A DNA stretch of 64,000 nucleotides from Quatrionicoccus australiensis (GTDB lineage Bacteria; Pseudomonadota; Gammaproteobacteria; Burkholderiales; Rhodocyclaceae), in the NCBI RefSeq assembly GCF_020510425.1, contig NZ_JAHBAH010000001.1, forward strand, positions 3,391,001 through 3,455,000, read 5' to 3'. Made by a program: the position numbers and the translations under genes. Each line of letters starts with the position of its first letter. Positions within the stretch are counted from its first letter, which is position 1. Below the pieces are notes generated by a model that saw only the letters and a list, made by a program, of their open reading frames with translations, had not been told where the DNA came from and ran no database searches. Below, piece after piece: positions 49,060-59,067 of the stretch.

Positions 49060-51056
49060 GCGGTTTCCAGGGGCAGGGTGAATGAGAATATCGTACCGCT
49101 TCCGGTGGGGGAGTTGGGGTTGTCCTCGGCCCAGAGTCGGCCTCGGTGGAATTCGATGATTGAGCGGCAGATCGACAGGCCAACCCCCATGCCTTCCGGC
49201 TTGGTGGTGAAAAAGGCGGTGAACAGTTTTTCCCGGATTTCGGGGGCGATGCCGCAGCCGTTGTCGGTAACACTTATTTTCAGTTCGGCATCGGCAATGC
49301 TGGTCTGAATATGCAAGCGGCGATAGGCCTCGGGCGTGCTTGCCATGGCCTCCATGCCATTGCGGATCAGGTTGAGCAGCACCTGTTCGAGCATCAGGCG
49401 ATCGGCCGGAATGGGAGGGAGCGGGGGCGTGTCGCAGTCGACCCTGACGTGGCGTTTGCGGGCGTCGGATTCGACGAAGCCGAGGCAGTCGTCGATGACT
49501 TCGGTTAGTTGGCAAGGAGCGCGTTTGGGCTCGCTTTTGCGCACAAAGTCGTGCACCCGGCGGATGATGCGACCGGCGCGCTGGGCCTGGACGCCAATTT
49601 TTTCCAGTGCAGGCCGGATTTCCTGCGGCGTGCAGTCCGGGCGTTCGAGCAGGTTGAGGCAGCCGCTGTTGTAACTGGCGATCGCAGCCAGTGGCTGGTT
49701 CAATTCGTGCGCCAGGGTTGAGGCCATTTCGCCCATGGTGACCAGACGCGAGGTGAATTGCAGCTGTTCCTGTTGCTGCCTGGCCAGTTCCTCGGCGTGT
49801 TTGCGTTCGGTGACGTCGAGTACGGAGGCCATCCAGCCAGTGTGCTGTCCCTTGCCATCGATCAGCTTGGCTTCATAGACCAGGGCATGGAAGCGTTCGC
49901 CGCTCTTGCGCATGAAAGTGATCTCGAAACCGTCGAGCGGCGCCTTGCCGGCCATGACTGACTGGTGGACGGCGAAGGTTTCATCGATTTGTTCGGGAAT
50001 CCAGTAGGGCATTGGCGGCGTGCTGCCGACCAGTTCCTCGCTGGAAAAGCCCGTGATCTTGCAAAAGGCCGGGTTGACGTAAATCACCTTGCCGTTCAGG
50101 TCGCGGGCGCGCATGCCGACGGTCAGCGAGTCTTCCATGGCAGTCCGGAAGGCATGCTCGGCGCGCAGGGCCTCTTCGGCACGCGAGCGCTTCTTCATCA
50201 GGTCGCGGACGATCCACAGGCTCCATAAAACGCCGGCGGCCAGTGCGATGATGGCAATGGTGAGCAGGCGTTGCAGTTGATTGGTGTTGTTCTGGTAGCT
50301 GGTGATCCGCAGTTTGAGGCCGTAACCGGGGGGGTCGAAGAGTATTTCGTAGGTTTGGCTGCCGATGTCGTTAATCCGGGTTTTTGCCGCGTACTGGACT
50401 TCGTTGTCGTCGATGATGACTACCTTGTATTTCTCGGTGAACCACCAGGGAACCAGGTTGTTGAGCAGCGCTTCAAGCGGGTAGACGGCGACCAGCATGC
50501 CGGCGAATTGCTGCTCGTGGTAGATCGGAACGATGACCTCGACGAAGGCGCGGTTGTTTTCCAGGAAGAATGGTTCGCTGTAGACGAGCTTGCCCAGTCG
50601 GCGGGCCATTTCGAAAGCCTTTTCGGTCACCGGTGGGCCGAATGCCTCGATTTCATGCTCCGGTGGCGTCATGCTCGGCAATGCATCGATGATCTTGCGT
50701 TGCTTGTCGAACCAGAGTAGTTGCGAAATCTCGGGGTTGTTCTTGAGCAGGTGGCTGGCGCGCAGTTCGAAAGTGTGGCGCGGCTTTGGCAGCAGGGTCA
50801 TGTCGACTGCCAGCTGCTGCAACTGCTCCTCGTTGCCATTCAGGTGAAACTGCAGGTTTTGCTCGAGCCATAGAACGTCCTTGATCAGGCCGGAACGCTC
50901 CTCGTCGACTTCATTGAGGTGCAGCAGCCAGAGCAGACTGAGCAGAGCAGTGACGAGCAGGATGATGCCGAACTTGGGTAGGGCGAGCAGCCAGCGGAGT
51001 TGGTGCGGGCTGGGGGTGCGGGGCTGGGCGGCGGGCGTCATGGGTAAATGGTACAT
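49056..51056 (-). CDS. DctS/DctB-like sensor histidine kinase
   Basis: About 666 residues from the ATG at 51056; the ATG at 51041 (MTPAAQ) is equally possible, and the frame reaches 51161. The first helix ([19 protein letters not shown]) and a second ([20 protein letters not shown]) enclose a periplasmic sensing domain, probably PDC/Cache, typical of C4-dicarboxylate sensors. A PAS domain, HisKA with [18 protein letters not shown] (phospho-acceptor His) and HATPase ([22 protein letters not shown]) follow. It is divergent from dctA. Confidence 0.9.
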   Translation of the reverse strand: MYHLPMTPAAQPRTPSPHQLRWLLALPKFGIILLVTALLSLLWLLHLNEVDEERSGLIKDVLWLEQNLQFHLNGNEEQLQQLAVDMTLLPKPRHTFELRASHLLKNNPEISQLLWFDKQRKIIDALPSMTPPEHEIEAFGPPVTEKAFEMARRLGKLVYSEPFFLENNRAFVEVIVPIYHEQQFAGMLVAVYPLEALLNNLVPWWFTEKYKVVIIDDNEVQYAAKTRINDIGSQTYEILFDPPGYGLKLRITSYQNNTNQLQRLLTIAIIALAAGVLWSLWIVRDLMKKRSRAEEALRAEHAFRTAMEDSLTVGMRARDLNGKVIYVNPAFCKITGFSSEELVGSTPPMPYWIPEQIDETFAVHQSVMAGKAPLDGFEITFMRKSGERFHALVYEAKLIDGKGQHTGWMASVLDVTERKHAEELARQQQEQLQFTSRLVTMGEMASTLAHELNQPLAAIASYNSGCLNLLERPDCTPQEIRPALEKIGVQAQRAGRIIRRVHDFVRKSEPKRAPCQLTEVIDDCLGFVESDARKRHVRVDCDTPPLPPIPADRLMLEQVLLNLIRNGMEAMASTPEAYRRLHIQTSIADAELKISVTDNGCGIAPEIREKLFTAFFTTKPEGMGVGLSICRSIIEFHRGRLWAEDNPNSPTGSGTIFSFTLPLETA

Positions 51057-51085
51057 CACGTTCTTTTGCGAATTGACATTGGGGG

Positions 51086-51137
51086 TATCCACAATTCGGA
51101 TATCCACAATGGTCTGGATGTCTTCCTTTGGTAATAC
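51086..51137 (+). promoter_or_regulatory. dctA control region: direct repeats and -10 box
   Basis: TATCCACAAT occurs at 51086-51095 and 51101-51110 (15 bp apart). GGATATCCACAAT (51098-51110) ends 21 nt before TAATAC (51132-51137), with no good -35 box, as expected for activation. I see no sigma-54 element. Compare 52598-52640. Confidence 0.55.
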
Positions 51138-51180
51138 TCGTGAAAATTTCCAAAAAACCATTACAGAGGAGTCAATTCAC

Positions 51181-52530
51181 GTGGTCAAAAAATCCGTATT
51201 CAAAAGCCTGTATTTCCAGGTGCTGGTAGCCATTGCACTCGGGGTAAGTCTCGGGCATTTCTATCCCGAGTCCGGCGCGGCCATGAAGCCGCTCGGCGAT
51301 GGTTTCATCAAGCTGATCAAGATGATCATCGCGCCGATCATCTTCTGCACCATCGTCGTCGGTATTGCCGGCATGGAAGACATGAAGAAGGTTGGCAAGA
51401 CCGGCGGCCTGGCTGTGCTTTACTTCGAGGTGGTGAGCACGATCGCGCTGATCATCGGCCTCATTGTCGTCAATGTATGGGCGCCGGGTGTCGGCATGAA
51501 CGTTGATATTTCGACGCTCGATACCAAGGGTATTGCCAAGTATGCCGAGCCGGGCAAGATGCAATCGACAGTTGATTTCCTGTTGAACATCATCCCGACC
51601 AGTGTCGTTGACGCTTTCGCCAAGGGCGACATGCTGCAGGTGCTGTTCTTCTCCATTCTCTTCGGTTACGCCATGCATGCCTTCGGTGAGCGCGGCAAGC
51701 CGGTCTTCGAACTGATCGAAAAGCTGTCGCATGTGTTGTTCGGTATCGTCGGCGTGATCATGAAGGTCGCTCCGATCGGCGCCTTTGGCGCGATGGCCTA
51801 CACTATCGGCAAGCATGGCGTCGGTAGCCTGACGCAACTGGCCAGTCTGATGGGTGCCTTCTACCTGACCTGCGTGATTTTCATTTTGGGTGTGTTGGGC
51901 AGCATTGCAGCGGTCCACGGCTTTTCCATCATCAAATTGATCAAGTACATCAAGGAAGAGCTCTTCCTGGTGCTTGGTACGTCGTCTTCAGAGTCGGCGT
52001 TGCCCCGTCTGATGGCCAAGATGGAAAACGCAGGTGCCCAGAAGTCGGTGGTAGGTCTGGTTGTGCCGACTGGTTACTCCTTCAATCTTGACGGTACCTC
52101 GATCTACCTGACCATGGCTGCCGTGTTCATCGCGCAGGCGACCAATACGCCGCTCGATCTGGAACACCAGATTACCTTGCTGGTCATTTTGTTGCTGACC
52201 TCCAAGGGTGCGGCGGGGGTTACCGGCAGCGGCTTCATCGTGCTGGCAGCGACGCTGTCTGCCGTTGGTACCGTTCCTGTGGCCGGTTTGGCACTGATTC
52301 TCGGGATCGATCGTTTCATGTCGGAAGCGCGTGCATTGACCAACTTCATCGGTAACAGCGTTGCGACGCTGGTGGTGGCGAAGTGGTGCAATGCACTTGA
52401 TTCTGCCAAGCTGACTGCCGTGCTCAATGGTGAAACGCAGGACGAGGCCGACTTCCCCGAGATGGTGCTTGACGATGCGCAGGATCCGCCGATTCCGCAC
52501 AGTCCCCGCCCCATCGTTGAACATCACTGA
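51181..52530 (+). CDS. dctA: C4-dicarboxylate:cation symporter DctA
   Basis: This 449-residue DAACS-family protein takes up succinate, fumarate and malate with protons. It starts with GTG at 51181, nine bases after GAGGAG. Hallmarks are [20 protein letters not shown], the re-entrant loop [14 protein letters not shown], and [25 protein letters not shown], plus [19 protein letters not shown]. The C-terminal tail is acidic and short. It is divergent from the two-component pair and followed by a TRAP dicarboxylate system, so the cell has two uptake modes at one locus. Confidence 0.96.
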   Translation: MVKKSVFKSLYFQVLVAIALGVSLGHFYPESGAAMKPLGDGFIKLIKMIIAPIIFCTIVVGIAGMEDMKKVGKTGGLAVLYFEVVSTIALIIGLIVVNVWAPGVGMNVDISTLDTKGIAKYAEPGKMQSTVDFLLNIIPTSVVDAFAKGDMLQVLFFSILFGYAMHAFGERGKPVFELIEKLSHVLFGIVGVIMKVAPIGAFGAMAYTIGKHGVGSLTQLASLMGAFYLTCVIFILGVLGSIAAVHGFSIIKLIKYIKEELFLVLGTSSSESALPRLMAKMENAGAQKSVVGLVVPTGYSFNLDGTSIYLTMAAVFIAQATNTPLDLEHQITLLVILLLTSKGAAGVTGSGFIVLAATLSAVGTVPVAGLALILGIDRFMSEARALTNFIGNSVATLVVAKWCNALDSAKLTAVLNGETQDEADFPEMVLDDAQDPPIPHSPRPIVEHH

Positions 52531-52556
52531 TCTTCCGAACTCCCGGAACGCTCCAA

Positions 52557-52583
52557 CCGCCAGCTAGTCTGGCGGTTTTTTTT
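52557..52583 (+). terminator. Intrinsic terminator of dctA
   Basis: CCGCCAG / CTGGCGG around CTAGT, then eight T. Confidence 0.92.
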
Positions 52584-52597
52584 ATTGGGGCGCACTA

Positions 52598-52640
52598 TGT
52601 GGATAACCACAATACGCGGCGGTTTACTATTTCGTAATAA
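52598..52640 (+). promoter_or_regulatory. dctPQM control region sharing a motif with dctA
   Basis: TGTGG-ATAA-CCACA (52598-52611) is a perfect dyad. GGATAACCACAAT (52601-52613) is identical at 12 of 13 bases to the dctA motif, and TAATAA (52635-52640) lies 21 nt after it, the same spacing as at dctA. Confidence 0.55.
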
Positions 52641-52692
52641 TTTCACCCAGTCGCAATTTTTTTCTGCGATTCCATTTCTGGAGGAGAAAATA

Positions 52693-53697
52693 ATGAAAGT
52701 ATCCAAGCTTCTGGTTGGTCTGCTGGCCGGTGCCCTGTCTCTGGCTGCCTATGCGCAGCAGCCGATTGTCATCAAGTTCAGTCACGTTGTTGCTGCCGAT
52801 ACGCCCAAGGGCAAGGCGGCCGAGATGTTTGCCAAGAAGGCTGCCGAATTGACCAAGGGTCGGGTCAAGGTCGAGGTTTATGCCAACTCGACGCTGTACA
52901 AGGACAAGGAAGAAATGGAAGCGCTGCAACTGGGCGCGGTTCAGATGCTCGCGCCGTCGCTGGCCAAGTTCGGTCCGCTGGGTGTCAAGGAGTTCGAAGT
53001 GTTCGACCTGCCGTTCATCTTTAGCGATTACGATGCACTGCGCAAGGTGACCAATGGTCCGGTCGGCAAGCAACTGCTGACCAAGCTCGAGCCCAAGGGG
53101 ATTCGTGGTCTGGGTTACTGGGACAACGGCTTCAAGTCCTTCTCGGCGAACACGCCGATTACGACACCGGCCGACCTCAAGGGCAAGAAAATGCGCATCC
53201 AGTCGTCCAAGGTGCTCGAAGAGCAAATGCGTTCGCTTGGCTCCCTGCCCCAGGTGATGGCTTTCTCTGAGGTTTATCAGGCCTTGCAGACCGGCGTGGT
53301 CGACGGTACAGAAAACCCGATTTCCAACCTCTATACGCAGAAAATGCATGAAGTCCAGAAGCATCTGACCCTGACCCAGCACGGCTATCTTGGTTACGCC
53401 GTGATCGTTAACAAGAAGTTCTGGGATGGCTTGCCGGATGATGTGCGCAAGCAGCTTGATGATGCGATGGAGCAGGCGACCCGTTACGCCAACCAGATCG
53501 CCAAGGTCGAGAATGACAGTGCTCTGGATGCGGTGAAGAAGAGCGGCAAGACTACCGTACACGTACCGACCCCGGCTGAGCGCCTTGCCTTCAAGAAGGC
53601 CCTGGTGCCGGTGCATCAGAAGATGGAAGGGCGCGTTGGCAAGGAAACGATCCAGGCAGTCTACCGGGACACCGGTTTCAAGCCGGATAGCCTTTAA
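52693..53697 (+). CDS. dctP: TRAP transporter substrate-binding protein DctP
   Basis: This 334-residue periplasmic protein has signal peptide KLLVGLLAGALSLAAYAQQ. It belongs to the DctP family: FSHVVAADTPKGKAAEMFA, GLGYWDNGFKSFSAN, KMRIQSSKVLEEQMRSLGS and the conserved ALQTGVVDGTENPISN. It is behind GGAGGAG. The adjacent permeases and regulators suggest C4-dicarboxylate binding, but specificity is inferred. The hairpin after the stop may raise its expression above the permeases. Confidence 0.95.
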   Translation: MKVSKLLVGLLAGALSLAAYAQQPIVIKFSHVVAADTPKGKAAEMFAKKAAELTKGRVKVEVYANSTLYKDKEEMEALQLGAVQMLAPSLAKFGPLGVKEFEVFDLPFIFSDYDALRKVTNGPVGKQLLTKLEPKGIRGLGYWDNGFKSFSANTPITTPADLKGKKMRIQSSKVLEEQMRSLGSLPQVMAFSEVYQALQTGVVDGTENPISNLYTQKMHEVQKHLTLTQHGYLGYAVIVNKKFWDGLPDDVRKQLDDAMEQATRYANQIAKVENDSALDAVKKSGKTTVHVPTPAERLAFKKALVPVHQKMEGRVGKETIQAVYRDTGFKPDSL

Positions 53698-53720
53698 TTC
53701 GCCAGTGAAATAAAAAGATC

Positions 53721-53735
53721 GGGGGCTGCGGCCCC
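53721..53735 (+). promoter_or_regulatory. Intercistronic hairpin between dctP and dctQ
   Basis: GGGGC / GCCCC around TGCG, with no T run. Typical of a stabilising or partial stop element after a highly expressed binding-protein gene. Confidence 0.5.
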
Positions 53736-53757
53736 TGGATCACAGCAGGGGACACTT

Positions 53758-54540
53758 ATGCTGAACAAAGCACTAAATCACCTAGAAGAGTTGTTGGTGA
53801 CTTTCCTCATGGGAGCGGCCACCCTCATCATCTTCATCGCGGTCATGCACCGCTATTTGGCTGGGGTGGAAATTCCCGGCCTTCAGGACTGGTTGCTCAC
53901 CCTCAATTTCGGTTGGACCCAGGAGCTCTGCATCATCATGTTCGTCTGGATGGCCAAATTCGGCGCAGCCTACGGCGTGCGTACCGGCATCCACGTCGGG
54001 GTCGATGTGCTGATCAATCGTCTCGATGATGGTATGCGGAGCAAGTTCATTGTTTTCGGTTTGCTCGCTGGCGCCTTGTTTACCGGCGTCGTGGCGACGC
54101 TGGGGGCGCATTTCGTCTGGGAAAACGGCGCGCATTACGCCATCTTCCAGTTCCTCGGGCTGGATACTGGCGACAACTACGAAGGGCCGACGACGCCTGA
54201 TCTCGAGTGGCCGACCTGGATCGTCTACAGCGCCATTCCGCTCGGTTCTTCGCTGATGTCCTTCCGCTTCCTGCAGGTGACCTGGAGTTTCCTGAGGACC
54301 GGTGAGTTGCCGCATCATGATCATGGGCATGTCGATGGATTGGATGAGGAAACGCCGCCGGTCGATGTCAATCTTTACGGCATGGATGACAACCTGCACA
54401 TGCACGATCTGAAGCATCCCCTGGTGGGTGAGCGTCGGACTGGTGGCGAGCGCCGGGAGCAGGGGGGCGATGTGCCGACTGATGAAGAGCATCGCCATGG
54501 TGAGCGGCGTGGCGGCAACGGTAAAGGAGAGGCGCAATGA
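53758..54540 (+). CDS. dctQ: TRAP transporter small permease DctQ with histidine-rich C-terminal tail
   Basis: This 260-residue protein has four membrane helices, as usual for DctQ: LVTFLMGAATLIIFIAVMHRY, then WTQELCIIMFVWMAKFGAAYGV, VFGLLAGALFTGVVATLGAHFV and WIVYSAIPLGSSLMSFRFL. After about residue 180 a hydrophilic tail of about 80 residues begins, with PHHDHGHVDG, HMHDLKH and EEHRHGERRGG. Most DctQ proteins end soon after the fourth helix. Its function is unknown; metal binding or protein contact are possibilities. The stop overlaps dctM (ATGA). Confidence 0.92.
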   Translation: MLNKALNHLEELLVTFLMGAATLIIFIAVMHRYLAGVEIPGLQDWLLTLNFGWTQELCIIMFVWMAKFGAAYGVRTGIHVGVDVLINRLDDGMRSKFIVFGLLAGALFTGVVATLGAHFVWENGAHYAIFQFLGLDTGDNYEGPTTPDLEWPTWIVYSAIPLGSSLMSFRFLQVTWSFLRTGELPHHDHGHVDGLDEETPPVDVNLYGMDDNLHMHDLKHPLVGERRTGGERREQGGDVPTDEEHRHGERRGGNGKGEAQ

Positions 54541-55820
54541 ACGCCCTGGTAATTTTCAGCCTGTTGGCAGTATTGATGCTGACCGGCATGCCGATCTCGA
54601 TTTCGCTCGGCCTGACCGTGTTGACCTTCCTGTTCACGATGACCCAGGTGCCGCTCGAATCGGTGGCCCTGAAGCTGTTTACCGGTATCGAGAAGTTCGA
54701 GATCATGGCGATTCCCTTCTTCATCCTGGCCGGGAATTTCCTGACCCATGGCGGGGTGGCGAAGCGGATGATCAATTTCGCCACGTCGATGGTCGGCCAC
54801 TGGTACGGTGGTCTCGGTCTGGCTGGTGTGCTGGCCTGTGCGTTGTTTGCTGCCGTTTCGGGCTCCAGTCCGGCGACGGTCGTGGCAATCGGCTCAATCC
54901 TGTTGCCGGCGATGGTCAAGGCAGGCTTTCCGAACAAGTTCGGGGCGGGCGTCATCGCCACCTCGGGGGCGCTCGGTATCCTGATCCCGCCGTCCATCGT
55001 CATGGTGATGTACTCGGTGGCGACCAATACTTCGGTCGGCGCCCTGTTCATGGCCGGTGTCATTCCGGGTTTGGCGTTGGCTGGTGTGCTCGGTGGTGTG
55101 ACCTGGTACCGCGCCAAGAAGTACGACTATCCGCGCCAGCCGAAGGCGACCTGGGGTGAGCGCTGGAAGGCCTTCCGGGCTTCCGTCTGGGGTTTGCTGC
55201 TGATTGTCGTCGTGATGGGCGGGATCTATTCCGGCATCTTCACCCCGACCGAAGCAGCGGCGATGTCAGCGGTCTACGCCTTTATCTGTGCCGTTTTCAT
55301 CTATCGCGACCTCGGCCTCAAGGATGTGCCGAAGGTGTTGCTCAACTCGGCCAACATGTCGGCGATGCTGCTCTACATCATCACCAATGCCGTGCTGTTC
55401 TCCTTCATCATGACCAACGAGAACATCCCGCAGGCGCTGGCTGACTGGATGCTGGGCAATGGATTAGGGATGATCACCTTCCTGCTGGCGGTGAACGTCA
55501 TCCTGCTGCTGGCCGGAAATTTCATGGAGCCGTCGTCGATCGTGCTGATCTTCGCGCCTATCCTCTTCCCGGTGGCGGTGGCGCTCGGTATCCATCCGGT
55601 GCATTTCGGCATCCTGATGGTGGTGAACATGGAAGTCGGCATGTGCCATCCGCCGGTCGGCCTCAATCTCTATGTCGCCTCGGGTATCACCAAGATGGGC
55701 ATCACCGAACTGACCATCGCGGTCTGGCCGTGGTTGCTCTCGATGCTGGGCTTCCTGGTGGTGGTGACTTATTGGCCTGAGTTGTCGCTCTGGCTGCCGC
55801 GGACGCTGGGCATGATCTGA
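54537..55820 (+). CDS. dctM: TRAP transporter large permease DctM
   Basis: This 427-residue protein has about twelve membrane helices and conserved segments MAIPFFILAGNFLTHGGVA, AVSGSSPATVVAIGSILLPA and LGILIPPSIVMVMYSVATN, as well as MEVGMCHPPVGLNLYV near the end. It is the sodium-coupled transport channel of the TRAP system and works with DctQ and DctP. It starts inside the dctQ stop codon, and a strong terminator follows. Confidence 0.96.
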   Translation: MNALVIFSLLAVLMLTGMPISISLGLTVLTFLFTMTQVPLESVALKLFTGIEKFEIMAIPFFILAGNFLTHGGVAKRMINFATSMVGHWYGGLGLAGVLACALFAAVSGSSPATVVAIGSILLPAMVKAGFPNKFGAGVIATSGALGILIPPSIVMVMYSVATNTSVGALFMAGVIPGLALAGVLGGVTWYRAKKYDYPRQPKATWGERWKAFRASVWGLLLIVVVMGGIYSGIFTPTEAAAMSAVYAFICAVFIYRDLGLKDVPKVLLNSANMSAMLLYIITNAVLFSFIMTNENIPQALADWMLGNGLGMITFLLAVNVILLLAGNFMEPSSIVLIFAPILFPVAVALGIHPVHFGILMVVNMEVGMCHPPVGLNLYVASGITKMGITELTIAVWPWLLSMLGFLVVVTYWPELSLWLPRTLGMI

Positions 55821-55842
55821 TCGTCGTTTCCTGTCAGGCAAA

Positions 55843-55880
55843 AAAGGCCGCCTTCCGGCATTGTCGGAAGGCGGCCTTTC
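55843..55880 (+). terminator. Intrinsic terminator of dctPQM
   Basis: A perfect 15-bp stem, AAAGGCCGCCTTCCG / CGGAAGGCGGCCTTT, with a 7-nt loop. Confidence 0.88.
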
Positions 55881-55934
55881 TGTTTCCGCGGGGTGGCTGT
55901 GGCACAATCGCCTTCTTTTTGCACCGGTGCCCTC

Positions 55935-56621
55935 ATGAAATTTGCCCTGTCGCTGATTGCCTTCGTTATTGCGGCGCTGATCCTGCCCTTCCTTTTGCCT
56001 GGCCTGGGCAAGCAGGAGGGCGTCGATCCGAACAGCAATCTGCCCTGGCAGATCACGCTCGACGGGCAGGGCGGGAGCTCGGTGTTCGGCCTGCAGCCCG
56101 GAGTCAGCACGCTGGCCGATGTGCGTCGCCACCTGGGTGACATGATCGAGGTGGCGATCATTGCCCAGCCGGATGAAGAGGGGGCGCTCGAAGGTTATTA
56201 CTCGCAGGTGCCGCTTGGTTTTGTCCTGGCCAAGGTGATCGTGACGGTCGACGTTCCGAAAGAGGCGATTTTGGCCATGCGCGAGCGCGCGCTCAAGGCG
56301 AAGCACATGGAGAGCACGACGCGCAAAATCACCCTGCATCCGGATGATCTGGCGTTGGCCGAGCAGATGCGGGTCAAGGCGATCAGTGTCATTCCGACGG
56401 TCAATCTTGACGAAGCGACGGTCGTTCAGCGTTTTGGCCAGCCAGCCGAGCGTCTGGTCGTTTCGGAAAAGCGGGCGCATTTGCTCTATCCGCAGCAAGG
56501 CCTGGATGTGCTGGTCGATGGCGATGGCAAGGAACTGCTGCAATATGTCGCGCCGCGCAACTTTGCCACGCTGGCCGAGCCCCTGCGCGCGAGCGAGGCG
56601 GCAAAAGCCGCGGTGCAGTGA
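55935..56621 (+). CDS. Membrane-anchored protein of unknown function
   Basis: The ATG at 55935 gives 228 residues; the frame extends to 55893. The N-terminus (FALSLIAFVIAALILPFLLPG) is an uncleaved membrane anchor or signal peptide. After it comes a periplasmic domain starting WQITLDGQGGSSVFGLQPG, with STLADVRRHLGD and later VVQRFGQPAERLV, which resembles repeated short beta-alpha units. I do not recognise the family. It lies between the TRAP terminator and ndk, with 71 bp to ndk, and is probably transcribed alone. Confidence 0.7.
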   Translation: MKFALSLIAFVIAALILPFLLPGLGKQEGVDPNSNLPWQITLDGQGGSSVFGLQPGVSTLADVRRHLGDMIEVAIIAQPDEEGALEGYYSQVPLGFVLAKVIVTVDVPKEAILAMRERALKAKHMESTTRKITLHPDDLALAEQMRVKAISVIPTVNLDEATVVQRFGQPAERLVVSEKRAHLLYPQQGLDVLVDGDGKELLQYVAPRNFATLAEPLRASEAAKAAVQ

Positions 56622-56692
56622 GGCGGGCGTTCGCATCGCTATTCTGCTAAAATTGCCCGTTTTTCAACTGTCTAGCTTTGCGGAGCAATCAT

Positions 56693-57121
56693 ATGGCTAT
56701 CGAACGCACCCTCTCCATCATCAAACCCGACGCTGTTGCCAAGAACGTTATCGGCAAGATCTACTCCCGTTTTGAAACCAACGGTCTGAAGATCGTTGCC
56801 TCCAAGATGGCCTGGTTGTCGCCGCAGGAAGCCGGTCAGTTCTACGGCGTGCACAAGGAACGTCCTTTCTTCAAGGATCTGGTTTCCTTCATGATTTCCG
56901 GCCCGGTGATGATCCAGGTCCTGGAAGGCGAAAACGCCATTGCCAAGAATCGCGAACTGATGGGCGCGACCGATCCGAAGAAGGCCGACGCTGGTACCAT
57001 CCGCGCTGACTTCGCCGAATCGATCGATGCCAATGCCGTGCACGGCTCTGATGCCCCGGAAACCGCCGCTGTTGAAATCGGTTTCTTCTTCCCGGGCATG
57101 AACGTCTACGCTGGTCGCTAA
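56693..57121 (+). CDS. ndk: Nucleoside diphosphate kinase
   Basis: This 142-residue enzyme balances nucleoside triphosphates by phosphate transfer through a histidine. The N-terminus [20 protein letters not shown] and the active site [20 protein letters not shown] are those of Ndk, and H sits in the NAVHGSD motif. It is the first gene of the conserved ndk-rlmN-pilF-rodZ-ispG-hisS series. Confidence 0.98.
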   Translation: MAIERTLSIIKPDAVAKNVIGKIYSRFETNGLKIVASKMAWLSPQEAGQFYGVHKERPFFKDLVSFMISGPVMIQVLEGENAIAKNRELMGATDPKKADAGTIRADFAESIDANAVHGSDAPETAAVEIGFFFPGMNVYAGR

Positions 57122-57184
57122 GAACAGCTACTAGGATCCGGGGTCGGGCTGTTGTTTGAAGCTCGATCCTGCGTCCTGAATCCT

Positions 57185-58276
57185 ATGCAAAACCTACTTG
57201 ATCTCGATGGCGAAAGCCTGACTGCCTGGTTCGCCGAACAGGGTGAAAAGCCCTTCCGCGCCCGCCAGGTGTTGCGCTGGATTCATCGTTCCGGCGTGGC
57301 GGATTTTGACGCCATGACCGATATTGCCAAGAGCTTGCGCGAGAAGCTCAAGCAGCGCGCCATCGTGTCGCCGCCGGCGGTCGTTTCCGACAAGTTGTCG
57401 GATGACGGAACGCGCAAATTCCTGATTGACGTCGGCAACGGCAATGCCGTCGAAACGGTGTTCATTCCCGAGGACGATCGCGGCACGCTGTGCATTTCGA
57501 CGCAGGCCGGCTGTGCGCTTGACTGCGCCTTTTGCTCGACCGGCAAGCAAGGTTTCAACCGCAATCTGACGGTTGCGGAAATCATTGGTCAGCTTTGGCA
57601 GGCCAATCACGCACTCGGTGCGGTCCACGGCGACGAACGGGTTATTTCCAACGTCGTGCTGATGGGCATGGGCGAACCGCTTGCCAATTTCGAAAATTCC
57701 GTTGCCGCCTTGAAGCTGATGCTCGACGACAACGCTTACGGTCTGTCGCGACGCCGCGTCACCGTTTCAACCTCCGGCCTGGTGCCGGTCATGGATCGCC
57801 TGGGCGATGAGTGCCCGGTTGCCCTGGCTGTCTCGCTGCATGCGCCGAACGACAAGTTGCGTGACCAGATCGTGCCGATCAACCAGAAGTATCCGTTGAA
57901 AGAACTGATGGCTGCCTGTCAGCGCTATCTGGGCAAGGCGCCGCGCGATTTCATTACTTTCGAGTACATCATGCTCGACGGTATCAATGACAGCGATGCG
58001 CATGCCCGTGAGTTGCTGGCGCTGGTCAAGCAGGTGCATTGCAAGTTCAATCTGATTCCCTTCAATCCCTTCCCCGGGTCGCCGTTCCGCCGTTCGCCGG
58101 CCGAGCGGGTGCGGCGCTTTGCCGACATCCTGATGGGGGCGGGTATCGTCACCACGACGCGCAAGACCCGTGGTGATGATATCGATGCAGCCTGCGGCCA
58201 GTTGGCCGGTCAGGTCATGGACAAGACCAAACGTACTGCCGGGCGGGTGATTCCGCTCAAGGAGACCAGGTCATGA
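57185..58276 (+). CDS. rlmN: Dual-specificity rRNA/tRNA adenine-C2 methyltransferase RlmN
   Basis: This 363-residue radical SAM enzyme methylates C2 of A2503 in 23S rRNA and A37 in tRNAs. The cluster motif [14 protein letters not shown], the SAM-contacting [10 protein letters not shown] and the C-terminal [13 protein letters not shown] with the methyl-carrying cysteine are all present. The ATG at 57185 was chosen over the frame extension to 57152. The stop overlaps the next gene by 4 nt. Confidence 0.97.
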   Translation: MQNLLDLDGESLTAWFAEQGEKPFRARQVLRWIHRSGVADFDAMTDIAKSLREKLKQRAIVSPPAVVSDKLSDDGTRKFLIDVGNGNAVETVFIPEDDRGTLCISTQAGCALDCAFCSTGKQGFNRNLTVAEIIGQLWQANHALGAVHGDERVISNVVLMGMGEPLANFENSVAALKLMLDDNAYGLSRRRVTVSTSGLVPVMDRLGDECPVALAVSLHAPNDKLRDQIVPINQKYPLKELMAACQRYLGKAPRDFITFEYIMLDGINDSDAHARELLALVKQVHCKFNLIPFNPFPGSPFRRSPAERVRRFADILMGAGIVTTTRKTRGDDIDAACGQLAGQVMDKTKRTAGRVIPLKETRS

Positions 58277-59067
58277 AGCGTGTTGTGTTGAAAAGCCGGA
58301 TTCTCGGTGTTCTTCTCGGGGTGTTCTGCGTTTTGCCGGTTTGGGGGCAGATTTACGATAGTCAGCCGACCAGCCGCAACCAGAACTCCGGTGACCCGCG
58401 AAATCGCGCCAAGATTCATACCGAGTTGGGGGCCATGTATTTTCAGAGTGGGCACATGGCGGCAGCGCTGGATGAGCTTGGTGTCGCCATCAAGGCTGAC
58501 TCGGGGTTTGTGTCAGCTTACAGTGTGCGCGGTCTGGTCTATACGCAACTGCGTGATTACACCAAGGCCGAGGAAGATTTTCGTTATGCGCTGAACCTCG
58601 CGCCGAATGATCCCGAGGTCAATAACAACTATGGCTGGTATCTCTGCGAAACAGGCAAGGAGCGCCAGTCCATTGCCTATTTCTTGCAGGCACTGAAAAA
58701 CCCGCTCTATGAAACCCCTGATCGGGCTTATGCGAATGCAGGTACCTGTGCCTTGAAGGCGGGGGATATTCAGGGTGCAGAAGGCTATTTGCTGAATGCC
58801 CTGCGTTTTGCCCGTGATGGTGCTCCGGGGACGCGTCTGCAACTGGCCCGTCTGTTTTTCCAGCGCGGCATCAATGAAGAGGCGCGTGTCTATCTGAGCG
58901 AGGCGCTCAAACAGATGGAGCCTCCGACATCTGAAGCGCTTTGGCTGGGTATGCGGATCGAGCGCAAACTGGGTAATCGTTCTGCTGAGAGTGGTTACGC
59001 TGCGCAATTGCGGAGTCGCTATCCGACATCGGATGAGTATCAGGAATTCCTGAAGGGCAATTATTAA
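58273..59067 (+). CDS. pilF: Type IV pilus biogenesis/stability TPR protein (PilF, also called PilW)
   Basis: This 264-residue protein has a signal peptide and about six TPR units, such as [20 protein letters not shown] and [26 protein letters not shown]. PilF is the pilotin that brings the PilQ secretin to the outer membrane. PilF is normally a lipoprotein, but here the only N-terminal cysteine is in GVFC, a poor lipobox, and cleavage after VWG is more likely. The gene overlaps rlmN by 4 nt and rodZ by 1 nt. It is on the opposite strand and far from the minor-pilin operon. Confidence 0.92.
   Translation: MKRVVLKSRILGVLLGVFCVLPVWGQIYDSQPTSRNQNSGDPRNRAKIHTELGAMYFQSGHMAAALDELGVAIKADSGFVSAYSVRGLVYTQLRDYTKAEEDFRYALNLAPNDPEVNNNYGWYLCETGKERQSIAYFLQALKNPLYETPDRAYANAGTCALKAGDIQGAEGYLLNALRFARDGAPGTRLQLARLFFQRGINEEARVYLSEALKQMEPPTSEALWLGMRIERKLGNRSAESGYAAQLRSRYPTSDEYQEFLKGNY

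Noticed and set aside
51061..51180. Search for a sigma-54 promoter at dctA
   Set aside because: C4-dicarboxylate transport is sigma-54 controlled in rhizobia, but no GG-N10-GC element with a good match is present here, and the regulator is FixJ-type rather than NtrC-type.
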